From the NCBI GenBank assembly GCA_038380435.1, contig JAWZYU010000017.1:18351283-18415282 (forward strand): a stretch of 64,000 nucleotides of DNA, given 5' to 3'. The DNA is from Ryuthela nishihirai (lineage: Eukaryota; Arthropoda; Arachnida; Araneae; Heptathelidae). The translations under genes were made by a program, and so were the position numbers. The notes under the pieces are model-generated. The model made no database searches, was not told where the DNA came from, and worked only from the letters and a program-made list of their open reading frames with translations. This document shows, piece by piece, positions 22,701 to 37,700 of the stretch (position 1 is the first letter of the stretch; every line of letters begins with the position of its first letter).

Positions 22701-25700
22701 GAGAATCGCCCCACGTCATGGCAAAATCGGAACCACATTCTCGTAAAGTAATGGTGTTGTAGTAGGATTGCAGGGACATCATCCACTATGAACTTTTAAA
22801 TTAGTCTTAAATCATCAACTCGTATGTCTACTGTGAGCAGTGGGACTGCTTAAGTGCATTGAAGGACAAATGCCAGACATTGATAAACAGAAAAGATGTG
22901 TTTCCATCAGAACAACACAAGGCTCCATGTTGCATTATGGACACAGCAGTAGCTGCAACAATTGGGCTGGGAAATAATGACACAACTCCCATATTCAGTG
23001 CACCTGGCTCACTCAAATATTCATCTGGCCTGATAGAAAATCATCCATCAGAACAACACAAGGCTCCATGTTGCATTATTGACACAGCAGTAGCTGCAAC
23101 AATTGGGCTGGGAAATAATGACACAACTCCCATATTCAGTGCACTTGGCTCACTCAAATATTCATCTGCTCAGATCCTTGAACAATTTCATTTCTAATAT
23201 GAAGTTTCAGAATGGCAATGAGGTGAAAGAGTGCATTGACACTTCACTGCCACAAAGGACAAGGATTTCGACAGTAATGGCATATACAAACTTGTAGATC
23301 AATGGAACATGGTCATATCTACTAATGGTAATTATGTTCTTGATTAAATAACACTTTGGTTAACCATGGAAATGATTAATCTTGCATGTCTCGTGTTTTT
23401 GCATTACTTTTGCATCAACCCTATCTATCAGTTTCAAAAAAAAAAATCACTTTATCTATAGATATCCAACTGTTGTTTTTAGAAATAAAATTGTTTGATA
23501 GGTATTGGTGAAATATTAAGATTTCATTTTGCAAATCTCTCAAAAGTTTAAATTGAATCATCTAACAGTGGAAAATTTGAAATGAATATTGCAAATGATT
23601 TATTTATGCTAGAAATTTGAATAATTGAGGTAGAATAATTAAGGTCATTAGGTTTGCATTGACAGTTTCCCCCTTACACCCAGGGGCATGGGGGGGCTAC
23701 TGTTTTGTTTTAAGGATATTTGAAAATTTCTAATTGGATAGATTTAAATTGAGATGTAATTTACATTTCTCAAATCCTTAGGTAATTTTACTCCATATGA
23801 TTAGAGGGCATTAATGTGAAGTAGGCAAAACTTTTGAGAAATATTGCAATTGTCTGTTTATGGTAGAAATTTTAGTGGTGTAAAGAGCACTCAACTAACA
23901 GAAATGATCTGTTCCCTCTTCTCAGAGGGGGTGAGAAAAGGAACTTTTTTCATTTTGTAGAATAAAAAAGAAATACACTCTACCATCCATATATGCAAGG
24001 GTTCTGTTCTCCAAAAACCTCACACATTAAATTTGTGCAAATGGAGCTTAAGAAACAAGAGGAAATAAGAGATTACGTTCCAGGATCGCCTTGCAATTTC
24101 TTCTATGTTTTTTAGGAAACTGATTATATAAATTATGTAAAGTAATACAAATAAAAAGTGATAAAAAGTTTAGGAGAAATGAGTTTACTACATTTTTTTA
24201 AAAGGTATATACAATAGAAATTGAAAAATTAAAAAAAAAAAGTTACATAACATTCACATAGACTTAATTTGCTGCACAGATGCCTTTATGGCCTCCTTTA
24301 TGTGAATGGTGCACACAGTGGATTCATTAATTCTGAATGCATACCCTATGGCCAACACAGCTTCAGTCCTTGAGTAATCTCAAGCCTCTTCTCCTTCATG
24401 GCTCCATGCATAATTGCACTTTTTTTAAATTCACAAGATGCAAATAATTTAATGTAGCTAAAAATGTAGCATTTGGGGACAAAATGACTTCTTAGAATAT
24501 CTGTGGCTGTCTTAGCCATCTTTTCTCATTATTAATAATGACAGTTGGACTAGCTCATTATTAATAATTAAGCAGTAGCTAACTAAATTTCATTTATTAA
24601 AAATAACAAAATTTTGTCATTGTGCAATAAAATTTTAAAGTTTGTTCTTCAAACTGTAATGTGACAGCCAGGACCTCCCCCCATGCTAATGGTAATTAGA
24701 GGCAAAAAATTATGTAATTTATGCATATTTCTTGCATTTTTTGAGAAATCTTAGACTTGTAAATAAGAAGGGGGAAATGTTTTATTGCAGTAAAAATCCA
24801 ATCACTACCCTACATTTTTCCACCTAGACCCCCCCCCCCCCCCCCCCCAAAGTGAATGTCTTCATTTTCAAGGAAATTGTTAACTTCATGAGCCCTATGC
24901 AAATAGTCATTCATAAAAATGAAAATCTGGCCTGAGAGTCTGGTACTTCGTTGGGGCATACTAAAATTATTTTTAATAATCAAATGTAATAAAATTAAAT
25001 ATTTCAATAAACTATAGAAATATTAAATTTGTTTAAAAAAATAATTTATTCCTACTGAGTCAGTTGGAGATAAGCATCTGATGCACTTGAAAGGTTTTTA
25101 GTGTAAGGTCAAATGTGAAGAAGGCACATAATAATTGGTTCTCAATCTTTTTACTTATTCTCCAGTTTTGCCTTCAGGATAGAAAATGCAATATTTTGCA
25201 TAAATAAGACTTGACAAACAAAAGTAAAATATCCATTGCTTTGTTAGCTATTACCGTGTACTTTTCCTTAAAATAGATACAAAAAGTATTTAAGAGTAGG
25301 TTGTAAAATTTTTAAACTTTCTACAAATAAGTATCAAGTAATCATATTTATTAGAAATTTTGTTTTCTTGTCAGCATCGTTCTGATAATTTAAGTAAAAA
25401 ATTCCTGCCACCCCTGAAATTTGGAATGGCAAACTGTTTGCAAACTGCTGCTCTAGTGTATGTCCCCCCCCCCCCCCACCACCACCACCACCACAACCAC
25501 CACCAAAGTGTGAATGTAATGAAGCATTTAAGTAGAAGTTTCTAGCATGTTTTATAGGATTTGTTATGATGTTAAATTGTAAAAATGTTTAAGATATATG
25601 CTATTAAAATACCTATCACTAACAATATCAGGAGATATTCACAGTGCAGTAATTGAAAATGTTTAATTCTGTAACTTTGTTTATTTTAAAAGCAATTCCA

Positions 25701-28700
25701 CAAAGTATGTTACCTGGTATCAACAGTAATAACTGAGATTTTACTTGTCATTGAATGACTAATTACTAGATCTTGAATAACATTATTCATGTTGTAGAGT
25801 GGTCCATGACAGTAAGTACAGAAACGTAGAACATTAGAAGTGGAGAAGGTGGTAAGAGATGCTGATAAAGGTTGGAGCTTATTGCTTGAAATGAGTTTTT
25901 CTTCTGCTGCTGACATATGGTTCATGACTGTAGTGGGGTCTACGATACTTATGTTAGCATACATAGAATGCATATAAACATTACAAATACACTGTGCATT
26001 TCATGTAGACTGCGAGTTCTTAATCAAGTGGTAATAAATGCCATTTTGGCTTTGTAATAGGGTTGGTTGTTTGAGGGGTGGGATATAATGAATTGTCACT
26101 GGCTCTGAGGTTGAGTGGTCGGGAGATGAGAGTTGCCATAAGTTGGTCCATGTGATGGAAGTGAATAAAAATGTGTAGCATTCTTGTAACTCCTCAAAAT
26201 TGGAGCAATTTTTTAATGCTTCTGTTGTGTGGATAAATTAATACTATATTCTGTTGCTTGGGATTTAATGTGTTAATGATTGTGTATAGTTGGATGTATG
26301 TCAATTGGCATAGGGGTTTGATTGTATATACATTAAGGGCAAGTATCATAAATGGGTAGTGGATGTCTAATGCTAGGTGTGGGATAGTGTTTCAGCTTCC
26401 TCTAATTGCAGTGCAAGCATGAATTTGTTAGTTTAAGTATATGAAGGAGGCCTGGTTATATGTATGTAAAAAAAAAAGTTGGGGTTTGAAGGTGGAATTG
26501 ATGATTAGAAGTTAAATACAGCAAAACATTATCACAGGGCTTTGGTTTTCCAGTGGGTAGCTGATATTCCCCGAGAATGCTGGGGGAAGTATGACAACTG
26601 TGTTGCAGATTTCAGCTAATTTTATGTTGGGATACTGTCTGAAACAGAGTTTGAATTTTGTGGATGGTGATACGATTTTGGTGGAGTTAGTGGGTAGATT
26701 ATTCTAGGTGATTACGTGAGATGGAGCAGTCTTTTGCAGTTTGTCTAAGGTGTATTTATGTTTGTCAAATGGGTATGTGATTTTCCTATGTATTAGTTTT
26801 TAGGTAAGATTTTTGTGGGGTCTTTGTATTGGATATAGTATATACCTCCAGAGCTTGGTGTATGACTGCTATCATTTAGAACAAGTTGAGATATTGTATG
26901 TGACATTTCAATAGAGACTTTATGATGAAAGGGTCTGTGGGTAATTTTAAGTGAGTATGTGAAGTTATTGACATATGGTAAGACTATTCTGTATTTTCCG
27001 GTTCTTTATATGTTGGTGCTAAGGATTTTTGGAAGGTTTGCAACTGTTTACATTTGATTCATTTATGAACTTTGCTGCTTTATGGAGGTGTATCCAGCTT
27101 GTTCAGCAAATTCAAAAATATATTTTATTTCCTTGCATCTTTGGTGTTGCAGTATTTATAGGTTCTGGTAAAGTGAGAGTAGAAAGTTAATTTATATTGA
27201 TGGGCAGAGATGCTAGGTATTTTGCTAGGAATAAATGTAGATTTTCTATATATAGTTTATTTGAGGTATGGTGCAAGTTAATATGTAAAAATTAGAGATG
27301 TCCATTTTGTTGGTGGGGAGAACCGTTAAGTTCAGATAGTAATTTGCTTAATTCTGCTTTGGAGATAAAAATAACTTGTATATTAATTTATTCACACAAT
27401 AGGAGCCTTTCCTAGAAATTCTCAAATATCAGGGAGTTAAAAGAATTTTATATGTTCTTATTCATCTCCATGTGTGCAAATCAACAAATGGCCACTTGCA
27501 CATCTTCATACTGAACTTTGGTGCTGAACAGATGACAGTTAAATTTAATACACCCTGCCCTTTTCCCTAAGGTTGGCAAACAACTGATATTAGCACAAAT
27601 TCAAAAGGATGCTAACTACCACTTGATGAAATGCTCACAGTTGTTGAAAATAACTTGTAATAGAATTTACTGGATATAGTTACTGATAGCACTCTACATG
27701 TTACCATAAGTATCACCAATCATCACTTATCGTATTTCAGTCATGAACCACCAACATGTCAACAGCAGGAGAAACTAATTTTAAGCAAACAGTTCCAACT
27801 TCAGAATCTCTCACCACCACCTTTGAGTGTTCTGTGTTTCCTTACTTAGTCAAGTAGTTTCTTTTCAAGAAATTGTTTTTCTCAAGAAATTTTCTAATGA
27901 TTATTTTAATACATAATTTTTAATCATTTTTTATTAATACATGTTTAATAAGTGACAGGTTTTAGACTATCAAATCCTGTTGGGGGAGGGAATTGCAGTC
28001 TCCTACTATTCAGCTTTGAAACCAATCCCATTCACTCCCCCCTCCCTCCCAAAGTCATTTTCTGCCACACAACTTCATTGGCTGTGAAAGACCCAGAAGA
28101 CACCAGTCTTGGAAAATATATATTCAAATGAGGAAATAAATTATTAGTTTCACTCATTAAGTTTTGAGCAAGCTGAATTGCTTACACAAGAAGCAAAACA
28201 GCGATTTATTTCACATACAAAAGAAAACTGAAATGATAAAATTGGCGAAATCAATTATAGAAAAGTTTTTTGAAGAATCCAGTGGAAGTGGATAATACAG
28301 AGACCATAATAAACATGAGTAATGAAATAGAAATGGAACTAAGTTTGAAAATCAAACTATAAAACACAATATTTACAGTGAAACACCTTAGAAATTTTAC
28401 CTCATTGACAAAGGAGTTCAGTGGAAGTATCATACAGACTAACACCAAACATAGAATTCTTTTGAATTCTCTTTAAACTATAAGAGCAACATCAACACAA
28501 AAGGAATTTCTTGGCTTCAGGAATTTTTGTTTCAAAACAAAGGACAAATATATGATGAAGTAGTCGATGCCTTGTTTTTTAAAGTGTCGCTTTAACCACA
28601 CTGCTAAGAAGTTTTAACTAAAATTGGATTGAAAACTAAACATAAAACACAATAGCTTTGTTTAATATTTTTATTGCATTAAACATTGTAAATGTTTTAT

Positions 28701-31700
28701 TTTATAATCAGTTTTGTTTAGTTAATAAATTGTTAGTAATTTTCACAATTTTAATAAGATTTTTTGGGAATTCTCAAGAATTCAGACATTTGATTCTCCA
28801 GAATTGAAAATTGTCAAAAAAACTGAAACCCTGTAGTCGTGGACCACTCTGCAATATGAACTGACACTATCAACTTTTAAGATTATTATATTAACATTCC
28901 AAAATTGAAATCTATGCTATTGGTAACATCAGAAAAAAGATCTTTCAAAGCAGGTCCAATACACGAGTTATATTATCCGTTAAATTTAAGTTGTTATATT
29001 TGTTCGTTATTGTTGTTTTAATTAAGTTCATTAATTTGTTAGTAATCAATATAGCATGAAGTCTTCACTCTTTTGTTATGATGCGGAAAAATATTCCAGA
29101 CAATGTGTTGGAGAGTTGTGAAATCATTAAAGAATTCACAGAGCTGCTTGTTGAAACACAGTTAAAAAATTACTGAATTTTTTAAGAAATAAACTCTAAT
29201 ACACAGTAAATTATTTGTTGATTATTTTGTAGTAACTATCAGAGCACATTTTTCATTGCATTTCAATATAATGAATATGTTGGTCATCCACTCTTTTGTT
29301 ATACTGGCATTTCACTGTACATTTACTATATCTATTGACTACCCATTACCATTATTCATAATAGCACAATATATATATAATTGGTGTTATCAATTATTTT
29401 ACCTGAACTTGATAGAGAAAAAAAACATTAAAAGCATGTAAATGTTATAAATATACAGCCTTATACACACATAAATTAAGTGGAGGAAAGTGAAACAGGA
29501 GTTAAGTAGTCTTCAGCAGTACTTTTGCTGGTAGAAGGCATTGGGTAGTCTTCAGTGGGGAGCAGTAGTGCTGGGTTTCTTGCGGAAAAGAGTCAATATC
29601 GTCAGTAAAGTTTGCTTTCTTTTTCTCTGTATATATTTCTCTAGCAGACTAGGAGGGCTTGCTGAATTTAATGTACCTTTTGAGAATCTTTCAATGTTTG
29701 TCTTTTTTTTACTTTTGCATCATGTATTTGGCTGAGGGCTGCAGTTTTTTTTTCTGCTTAGTATTGTGTTGAAAAGGCTAAAGGTATTTAAAAGTGTTTT
29801 AACAGCCACTAATGAGAAAAAGAATTAGTAATGTATACTATCATTGTTTTTCTTCCACTATGTAATCCATTGTACCAACTGAAAATGGTTAATTATATAG
29901 AGTGAAACAATGGTGGGGATAATGATTAATGCATAGAGTTGCTGAATGGTCTGTTTTAATCCTACAGTTGCTGAAGCTATAATATGAAACTGAAAGACAA
30001 TTTGTACATTATCGAAATTGGGGGCATAATTTACTGCATTATCAGTTGTCTATTATGTTTGTGAATGCTTGAAATGTAGAAGCTATAGTAGATATTTGAG
30101 CAAAGATTGTAATAATAAAATTCTAAACTTTTTCAGGTGTTGGTGGCAATCTTGTAGCTGTTCAAGCAAGTAGAATTTCAACATACCTCCATCAGAGAAC
30201 AGAAATGGGAACCCTTCCAATTTCTGATTCTAGGACATGTGTAAATCCATGTTTTGCTTTCTTTGGGAAGAGTAAGTGTAATTTTTTATTTTTGACTTGT
30301 ATCTTTAATCTTCAGTGTTACATGTATTATATATTCACACACACAGTAATATGTAAGTCTGCATGAACTGAGAACCGTCTTGCCAAAATTCTGCTCTATT
30401 CAATACCAATAAATGTTTCCATTAAATGTATGTGAATCAAATTGAAAACAGTTTTAATATACAAATGTTGATTATCACTCGTGTCAGAATGTCTAAAATA
30501 AGAAAATTTAATATTACACTAAAAATAGTTTCCACTTTTTTCATTTAAAATTTGTATTTCATTGGGGTTAAGTTTTTTTGCCTGTTGCATTCATCTTCTG
30601 ATGTAGCAAATTTTCAGAATTTAAAAATTCTACTTTGTTACACAGTCACTATTAAAAACATTGAGAGTCTTTAAAATAACAGGTGAGATTAAACTGAATT
30701 TTAAAGAATTAACTTTGAAACATAAGCAAAATAGTTTAATACTCAGTGTGTACCATATAAAAAAATCACTTCTTATGCCACAAAAAAAGCAATTACTGAT
30801 AATGATTGCAGTCACCACTGTCAGGAAGCAGAATTATTTTGTGTGTACCCTACACAATACATGTCAATAAATATATTGCCTTAAACTGCTCAATCTATTT
30901 CACCTATATAAAACATCTTAATCTTTCCATTTGAATATTCTAACTATCCAAATCAGCAGAAAAATGCATAACTATGATGAACAACAAAATGGGCTTTCAT
31001 GAAACATTAAATATTATAACTTGAGCCTACACTGCCAGCAGTAAATTTCGCCTGAAAAATTATAACAATAAAACAACTGTATCAGCCAGCATCTTTGCAA
31101 TGTGTGTAAAAATTTTACCACTTCCTGTTGTGTCAGCCCTTGAACTATACATAGGAACTAAATGTGCTGTATATTGTATAGAAGGAAATTCAGTCTTCAC
31201 TCAACATTTGGGACCAGACATGGACTAAGTTAACATCAGTAAATAGTGAATTACTTTCCTACCAGTAGTGATCTACTAAGGGAGTAAGGATAACTTTCAT
31301 ATAACTTAGTGAACTTTAACAACTTCTCTGGTGTTTTGAATTATATAAAGTAAAATGTTCTCATTTTTAGTCCAATGAAAATTTTGTGATCTGATTATTA
31401 GATATTTTCAACAGATAACTGATGTTATTGATTAATGAAAACTCATTAGACATGAGATATTGTAAGATATCGCTTTCAAATTCAGTAGTTATTTCAGCAT
31501 TAGGGCAACTGGAATGAAAGTTCATTTGATTACTATGGTACATTTAATAGTGGTCAATATTTATACCTATTGCAAACTTCTCAATAGGGCTTGTTGAAAG
31601 CATTAAGCAACATATACTAACACAATGTAGCTTTGCCATACAGGATCTTTGCAGTTAGGCAATGGTTAAATGATACATTTTGCCAGAAGTAGATTGAGTG

Positions 31701-34700
31701 TGGACTATACTCTGCTTATTGAGAGATGGTAGCAACTGCTTCACCTTTGTATAGCACAGAACCAATTCTTTTACTCTTGTGCATTCAAAAAATAGAAGAA
31801 TCAATATCAGTAGTTTTAAACCAATAGTAGCCTGACTTTGTTTCCACATAGTTATATATCTTAGATTATTGCAATATAAACCTGTTTCACATCGAAGAAC
31901 CAAAACATGACCACCTGCCTAATATGATGTTGGTCCTCCACGTGCTGCCAAAACAACTCGCCTGGCAAGGCATGGATGCTGCAAGATTTCTAAAGGTGTC
32001 TTGTGGTATCTGGTGCCAACACATTACCAGCAGATCCTTTAAATCTTGTAAGTTATGTGGTTGAGCTGCCACAGATTGGATATGCTGTTCCAACACAAAC
32101 CACAGATGCTTGATTGGATTGATGTCTGGGGAATTTGGAGCCCAGGGTCAATACCTGGAAGTTTTCGAGAATGGTTCACAGAACATTAGGAACAACCCAG
32201 GCAGTGTGGCATGGCACATTATCCTGCTGAAAGAAGGCCCTACTAGAGGGGTATACTGTTGCCATGAAAGGATGTACCTAATCTGCAATGATGTTTAGGT
32301 AGGTGGTAGATGTCAGTTTCCTCCACATGAATGACTACCCAGGGTTTCCCAGCAGAAGATTGCCCAAAGCATTACACTTCCTCCACCAGCTTGTTTTCAT
32401 CCCATGGTGCAACACTTCTCCAGGTAAACGACACACATACCCAGCCATCCACATTGTGCAACAACAAACTAGATTCATCAGACCAGACAACCTTCTTCCA
32501 CTCATTCAAGGTCGAGTTTTGATTCTCACATGCCCATTGTAGGTGCTTTCAACAGTGAATCAAGGATAGCATGGTCAGAAGTGGCCTTTGGCTATGCAGC
32601 CTCATTTTCAGCAGGTTTTTCAGCAAATTTTTCAAAGACTTTGTTTGGTGTACTGTGTGTTGTGACACACGACTCCCTTCACCAGTATTCAAATTATGGG
32701 CAAGTTACACCATAGTATCCCTTTTGGCTCATACTATACGGGATAGCCTTCACTCACTTCTAAAATTGAACCATGGTCCGGCCACATCTTGCTGATGGTT
32801 CGTGGTTTTTACCTCCTTGGACCACTTTTTGAAGGTACTAACCATGGCTGACTGTGAGCACCCCACAAGCCTTGCAGTCTCGGAAATGCTCTGCCCAGTC
32901 TGGTCATTAGAATTTGGTCTCTGTCAAACTCGCTTAATTCTGCTGCCTTTCCCATCTGAAGGACAAGAATAACACAGATTAACAGAGCTCGGTATCAGAT
33001 GTTATTTGTACCATTTCATGACCTTCACACACCATTGTTTACCTGCAGTTGCTTCGATTTGCATAAAGACAGGCTGGTCATAATGTTTTGGCTCTTCGGG
33101 GTATATATTATATTCAAATTACTATGTGAAGCATTATGAAAAATTCTATGATATATATTAAGATTTATTTCAATAAATTTTTCAAAGACTTTGGAAGGGT
33201 TAAACAGTGTCCAGGCTGATAAACAGGTTTCCATCCAGAGGCCAAGGTATTTTCTCACTATGCTCAGCCAAAAAAAAGTAACTTTTTTGCCATATAACTA
33301 ATGAAAGGAATTTAGGGCATGTTGTATACCAAATTAAAAAGCATTTAATTCTGGATTTTCTGAAAATTAGGTATTTAGCAATGATGATATGTTCTTTTTT
33401 AGTCATCTAGTAAAAAAAAATGCATCTGGCAACACAAAAATTTATTTTAAAAAAATAGACAGAAATTACAGTGCATCTGAATACAATGACTATATATTTC
33501 TGAATAACAAAAAAATTTATTTCTGAATAACAAAAAAATTACTTTCTTGGTTTTAAGTAAATATTTTTGTAGTTTTGTAATTTTTTCTCGGTGCCATACT
33601 TTGAGAAGATTTCAGGCTTTTGGCCAACTGTGTTGAGTCAGATAAACAAGTCAACTTTAGAATATTTTTAAAAAATAGCCAATGAATGGAAATAGGTCAT
33701 GTTATATATGAAATTAAACAGAATTTAATTACTAATTTTATGAAAATAAATAATATCAATATGCTTGCAAATTTGTTTATTTTAATAAGCCTTTTTCAAT
33801 GTGATATGGTGAAAAAAAATTGCACTATACTATTAAGGCTTCATTTTGGAAAACCTGCTGAATGAAAATGGTTAAATTATATATTTATCAAAAATAAATT
33901 TCCTCACAAATAATATTCAACCTGAAATATGATTTTCATTTCTGTTAATGATTCTTTTCAGTGTTGTATATTTTAAACACAGCCAGTGTTATACAATGTG
34001 ACTTGGCCTTCTCACATTCACGGGATTTTCTGAACTGGTTATGAAATAGAAAAACTTCCTTGGCTGCATTATTTTATTAAACATTATGAATTTTTTCTTT
34101 GGGTGTTGAAGTTTGGTGATCTTGGCTAAGTGCAGAAAGGTTTTGCACCAAGGACCAGCCCTTCCCGAAATTGCCCTCCCAAATGATGACCGATTTCCGT
34201 AGCGAGGAAGTCTATTTTGCTTCCGTATCTGAACCATTCAGTTTCAGAAAAGGTACAAATTAAAAGTTTTTTTTTTTTATTAAAAAGCAAGAAATAAAAG
34301 AAAAATTACATATAACCTAATGGGGTGTTAAAATATCCGCAACAACTTTTAAGCCGGCCTCCAATTTAGCATTACTAGGAAAGATCAATAAATCAGCCAA
34401 TTGAAGATCGCTAATTAATGGAAGTAAATATACAAAAATGAATATGCTTTCATATCCAAGACCTCATTTATTTTCAGAAAATGATACTATGTCAAAGTTT
34501 TACTGGAAAAGTAATAAATAATAAAATAGAAATCAACATATAGCCTAATGCGATGTTAAAACATCCACAACAACAAGTTATAGGCCGGCCATACGATATA
34601 ACATAACTATGAAAAAATCAATACTTATTGATCAGCCAAAAGATCGCTAATTTCTGAAAATCTACTGAAATGAAAACTAAGGTTTAAATATAAAAAAAAA

Positions 34701-37700
34701 ACTAACTTTACAAAGAGTATCCAATATGCTGCACCAAAACTGTAAAAACCACTTATAGCAAATGGAACAGAGTTAGCATGTGTCAGCCATCTGCGTCTTG
34801 TTTGACTCAGTGAAGCATAACTAGTTAAATGCAAGTGCAACCAGAATTTCTAAGAAGGATGTGTTTACTTTCAGTTTCGATTTGAAGGTAGGAAAGATGC
34901 TTAGAATGCTGGGGAAAATGATAAAAATTACTTGGGAATACTGGGGGGGGGGGGAAATGTGGTACGTATTTCGTAATTACTTCCAAAATATATCATTTTT
35001 AAAAATGGCAGTTTTTTTGTGAATTTTTAGATTTTGAAAATTTAAGTAAAATTTTGTTGCTAATAGTTCAAATCAAACTTGAGCTTAAATCAGAAGGTTG
35101 CTTTAGCAAATAGGAATGTTAACAAGCAAATAGGCAATACCGTTTATTCAGTGCTTTTAAGGAATGGCAATCAGATGGCTTTTATCAAATTATTTATATT
35201 GTAGTTTAATAAAATATGCATCAAATCAATAAAAAAACATTTTTTTGAAGCCTGAATTATATATTTTTATAAGTTATAAAAAAAAATTACAACAGCAATT
35301 TTTATTTTTTAAAAATAGATTTTTTTTTACTGAAAACATATACATACGTCCTTGGCCTCTCAATTTAGATTCTCCGAACATATACAGACTATGTGGACAC
35401 TGGAAGGGTTAATACTGATGGTTAACCTAAGTTTGCAGCAATGCTAAATTCTATTCCACACTTTGGTTTAAAAAATTTCCTTAAAAATAAGTCTTTCTTG
35501 AAATTATTTTGAAAAATATTTTTTAGCCTTTGGTATACTGGGCCCTAAGTTTAACTCCCCTGTATTAGATCTTTAGGATTTAGTAACCCTAATTATTTAG
35601 TGTTAAATGCAATTTTAATCATGATTTAAAAAAATATTTTTCCTACTGGAATACATCCCATACAGATACAATTGCAACAATATTGTTCAGTTTGTAAAAA
35701 AGACTGTAATTACAAAACTAAGAAAGCAAATTTTGGCAGAATTGGTTTGTCTCAGTGAAATTACGGATGGAAGTATTCAGAAAAATTAACTATATCCATT
35801 TATGAGTACAAGAAACATAAAAGCAAAACTTCAACCATTTTGTTAAACTATCCTAGCCAAATAACATCAAAACTTTTTCATTAGGCTTAGAAATGCATTA
35901 CAACTATGTATAATGTTGACTAAAACTCTTTCCCAATTTTTGTGAAACAAGTATCACTATTTTTATTAAATATTGTAACCAGTGGCTTATCTTTCTAAAA
36001 TTATGCTAAATTGAAATGTTTGTACATTTCCAAGTCTGCTATCAACATATTTCAAAGTCATAAAATTTAATCTTTAAAATTAGTGAACAATTATCACATA
36101 TTAATGTGTTCATTCTGCTGAGGTCCTGGCATCCTCTCAGTATCTTCTACTATGGCATATGAACTGACAGGCCCCTGTCAGACCTCTGTGGCAAGCTGCT
36201 GCTTGAGGGGATATTTATTATTATTATTTAATGCGTTCAAGGGAGGTATGTAATAAATTGAATATTAAATATCAATGAAGCAACCAGAACTTGAACGTTG
36301 TACAGGTCTCACTGTGAAATGTGACTTTGATTTAAATCGTATGTGGTCATGACAGTTTAACTTCCTACCTTTTTCCTAACTCCATTTTGATAATGGCTAC
36401 ATGTGTAGAATACTTTTCTGACTTATAATGATCAATATAAACTGTAAATCAGAAAATTAAACATAATGGAGATTCTTATTTTCATCCTATCACTTAAATA
36501 TATGTGTATCTGATTGCGAGATGAATTTATTTTAGGAACTATTTTGTTGTGGAGTAATAAGGTGTAAATAGATAACTAGTTAATTGCTGGTTAAGTTTTG
36601 TAGTAAGGATGATATCATTGCTAGCTCTCTCAATAAATGGAGTATAGTGACATAATACTGATTGGATAACTATTGGAATAGGATAATTGTCACTATACTC
36701 CATTTATCAAGAGTTCAGTAACTCCAAATGTCCAGTAGGGCAAGTCAATATAATTGACTTGCCCTACTGAACATCTGGAGTTAACTAAAATTCCAGGTTA
36801 TGCCACATAAAGTAGAATGTGCTTAATCTATAACAACTGATTGTCGCAGCATGAACTACTATTTATGCAACCATATGAGCCAAGTTGATAATGCATTTAG
36901 AGCTACTTAGTTGCTGAGAAGGAGCCATATGTGGTATGTACTTATAGCCTATTGCCTGTTCTTAATTTGTTACATACTTTTTTCCCACCTATTGAATTTT
37001 TTCTTTGCTAAATTGATTGCATTCTGAGTATTTGTAGCTGACTTTTATTCTTTCAGTTGGAGAATAGCACTCCATTAAAAACTGTCCTTGGGTTGCAAGG
37101 AACTTGAATCAGTTTAGTCATAGTGGGTTTAATGTGAGGAGTCATAATTATAACTTTATCTAATCCAGAGATATTTGACTGGATATTAGCTTTTCACTCT
37201 GTATTTACATCTGTACATAACTCAGATAATCAAATGTATATGACTCGGAGAATACCATTAAGGTTTGCCAGTCAAAAAATTTTCAAGCTAAGATAACTAG
37301 CTGTTTACATATTTGTAAATAATATAACCCTTTCATCCATCTTAGATGAGTTTTTGATCATTAAGAATTGTATACTTATATACAATGACCTGTGTTAATA
37401 GTTAGAAATGAGTCAATGTAACTGAAAAGCATGTGATCAAAACAATATAATTTTAAGATTCTTTATTTTTTGCCATTGTTTTCAGTGACTTTGGTATAAA
37501 AGATAAATTTTGAAGGACATTTAAATGAGATTTGAATCCAGTAATACCACAATTAACAAATTATATCTAAAAGAGGTAAATATAACTAGATCTTCTTTCA
37601 AGGGGTTTTGATAATTTAAAATTATGAATAATGGGTGTATTTCAGAGAAATGGGGATACAGAAGTACTTTATAGAATAAAAAAAAGTTATGGACTCTATC

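Noticed and set aside
22859..23197. 112-codon plus-strand open frame as a protein with internal repeats
   Set aside because: The repeat is a DNA duplication inside a dead mariner transposase; the frame is not the transposase frame.
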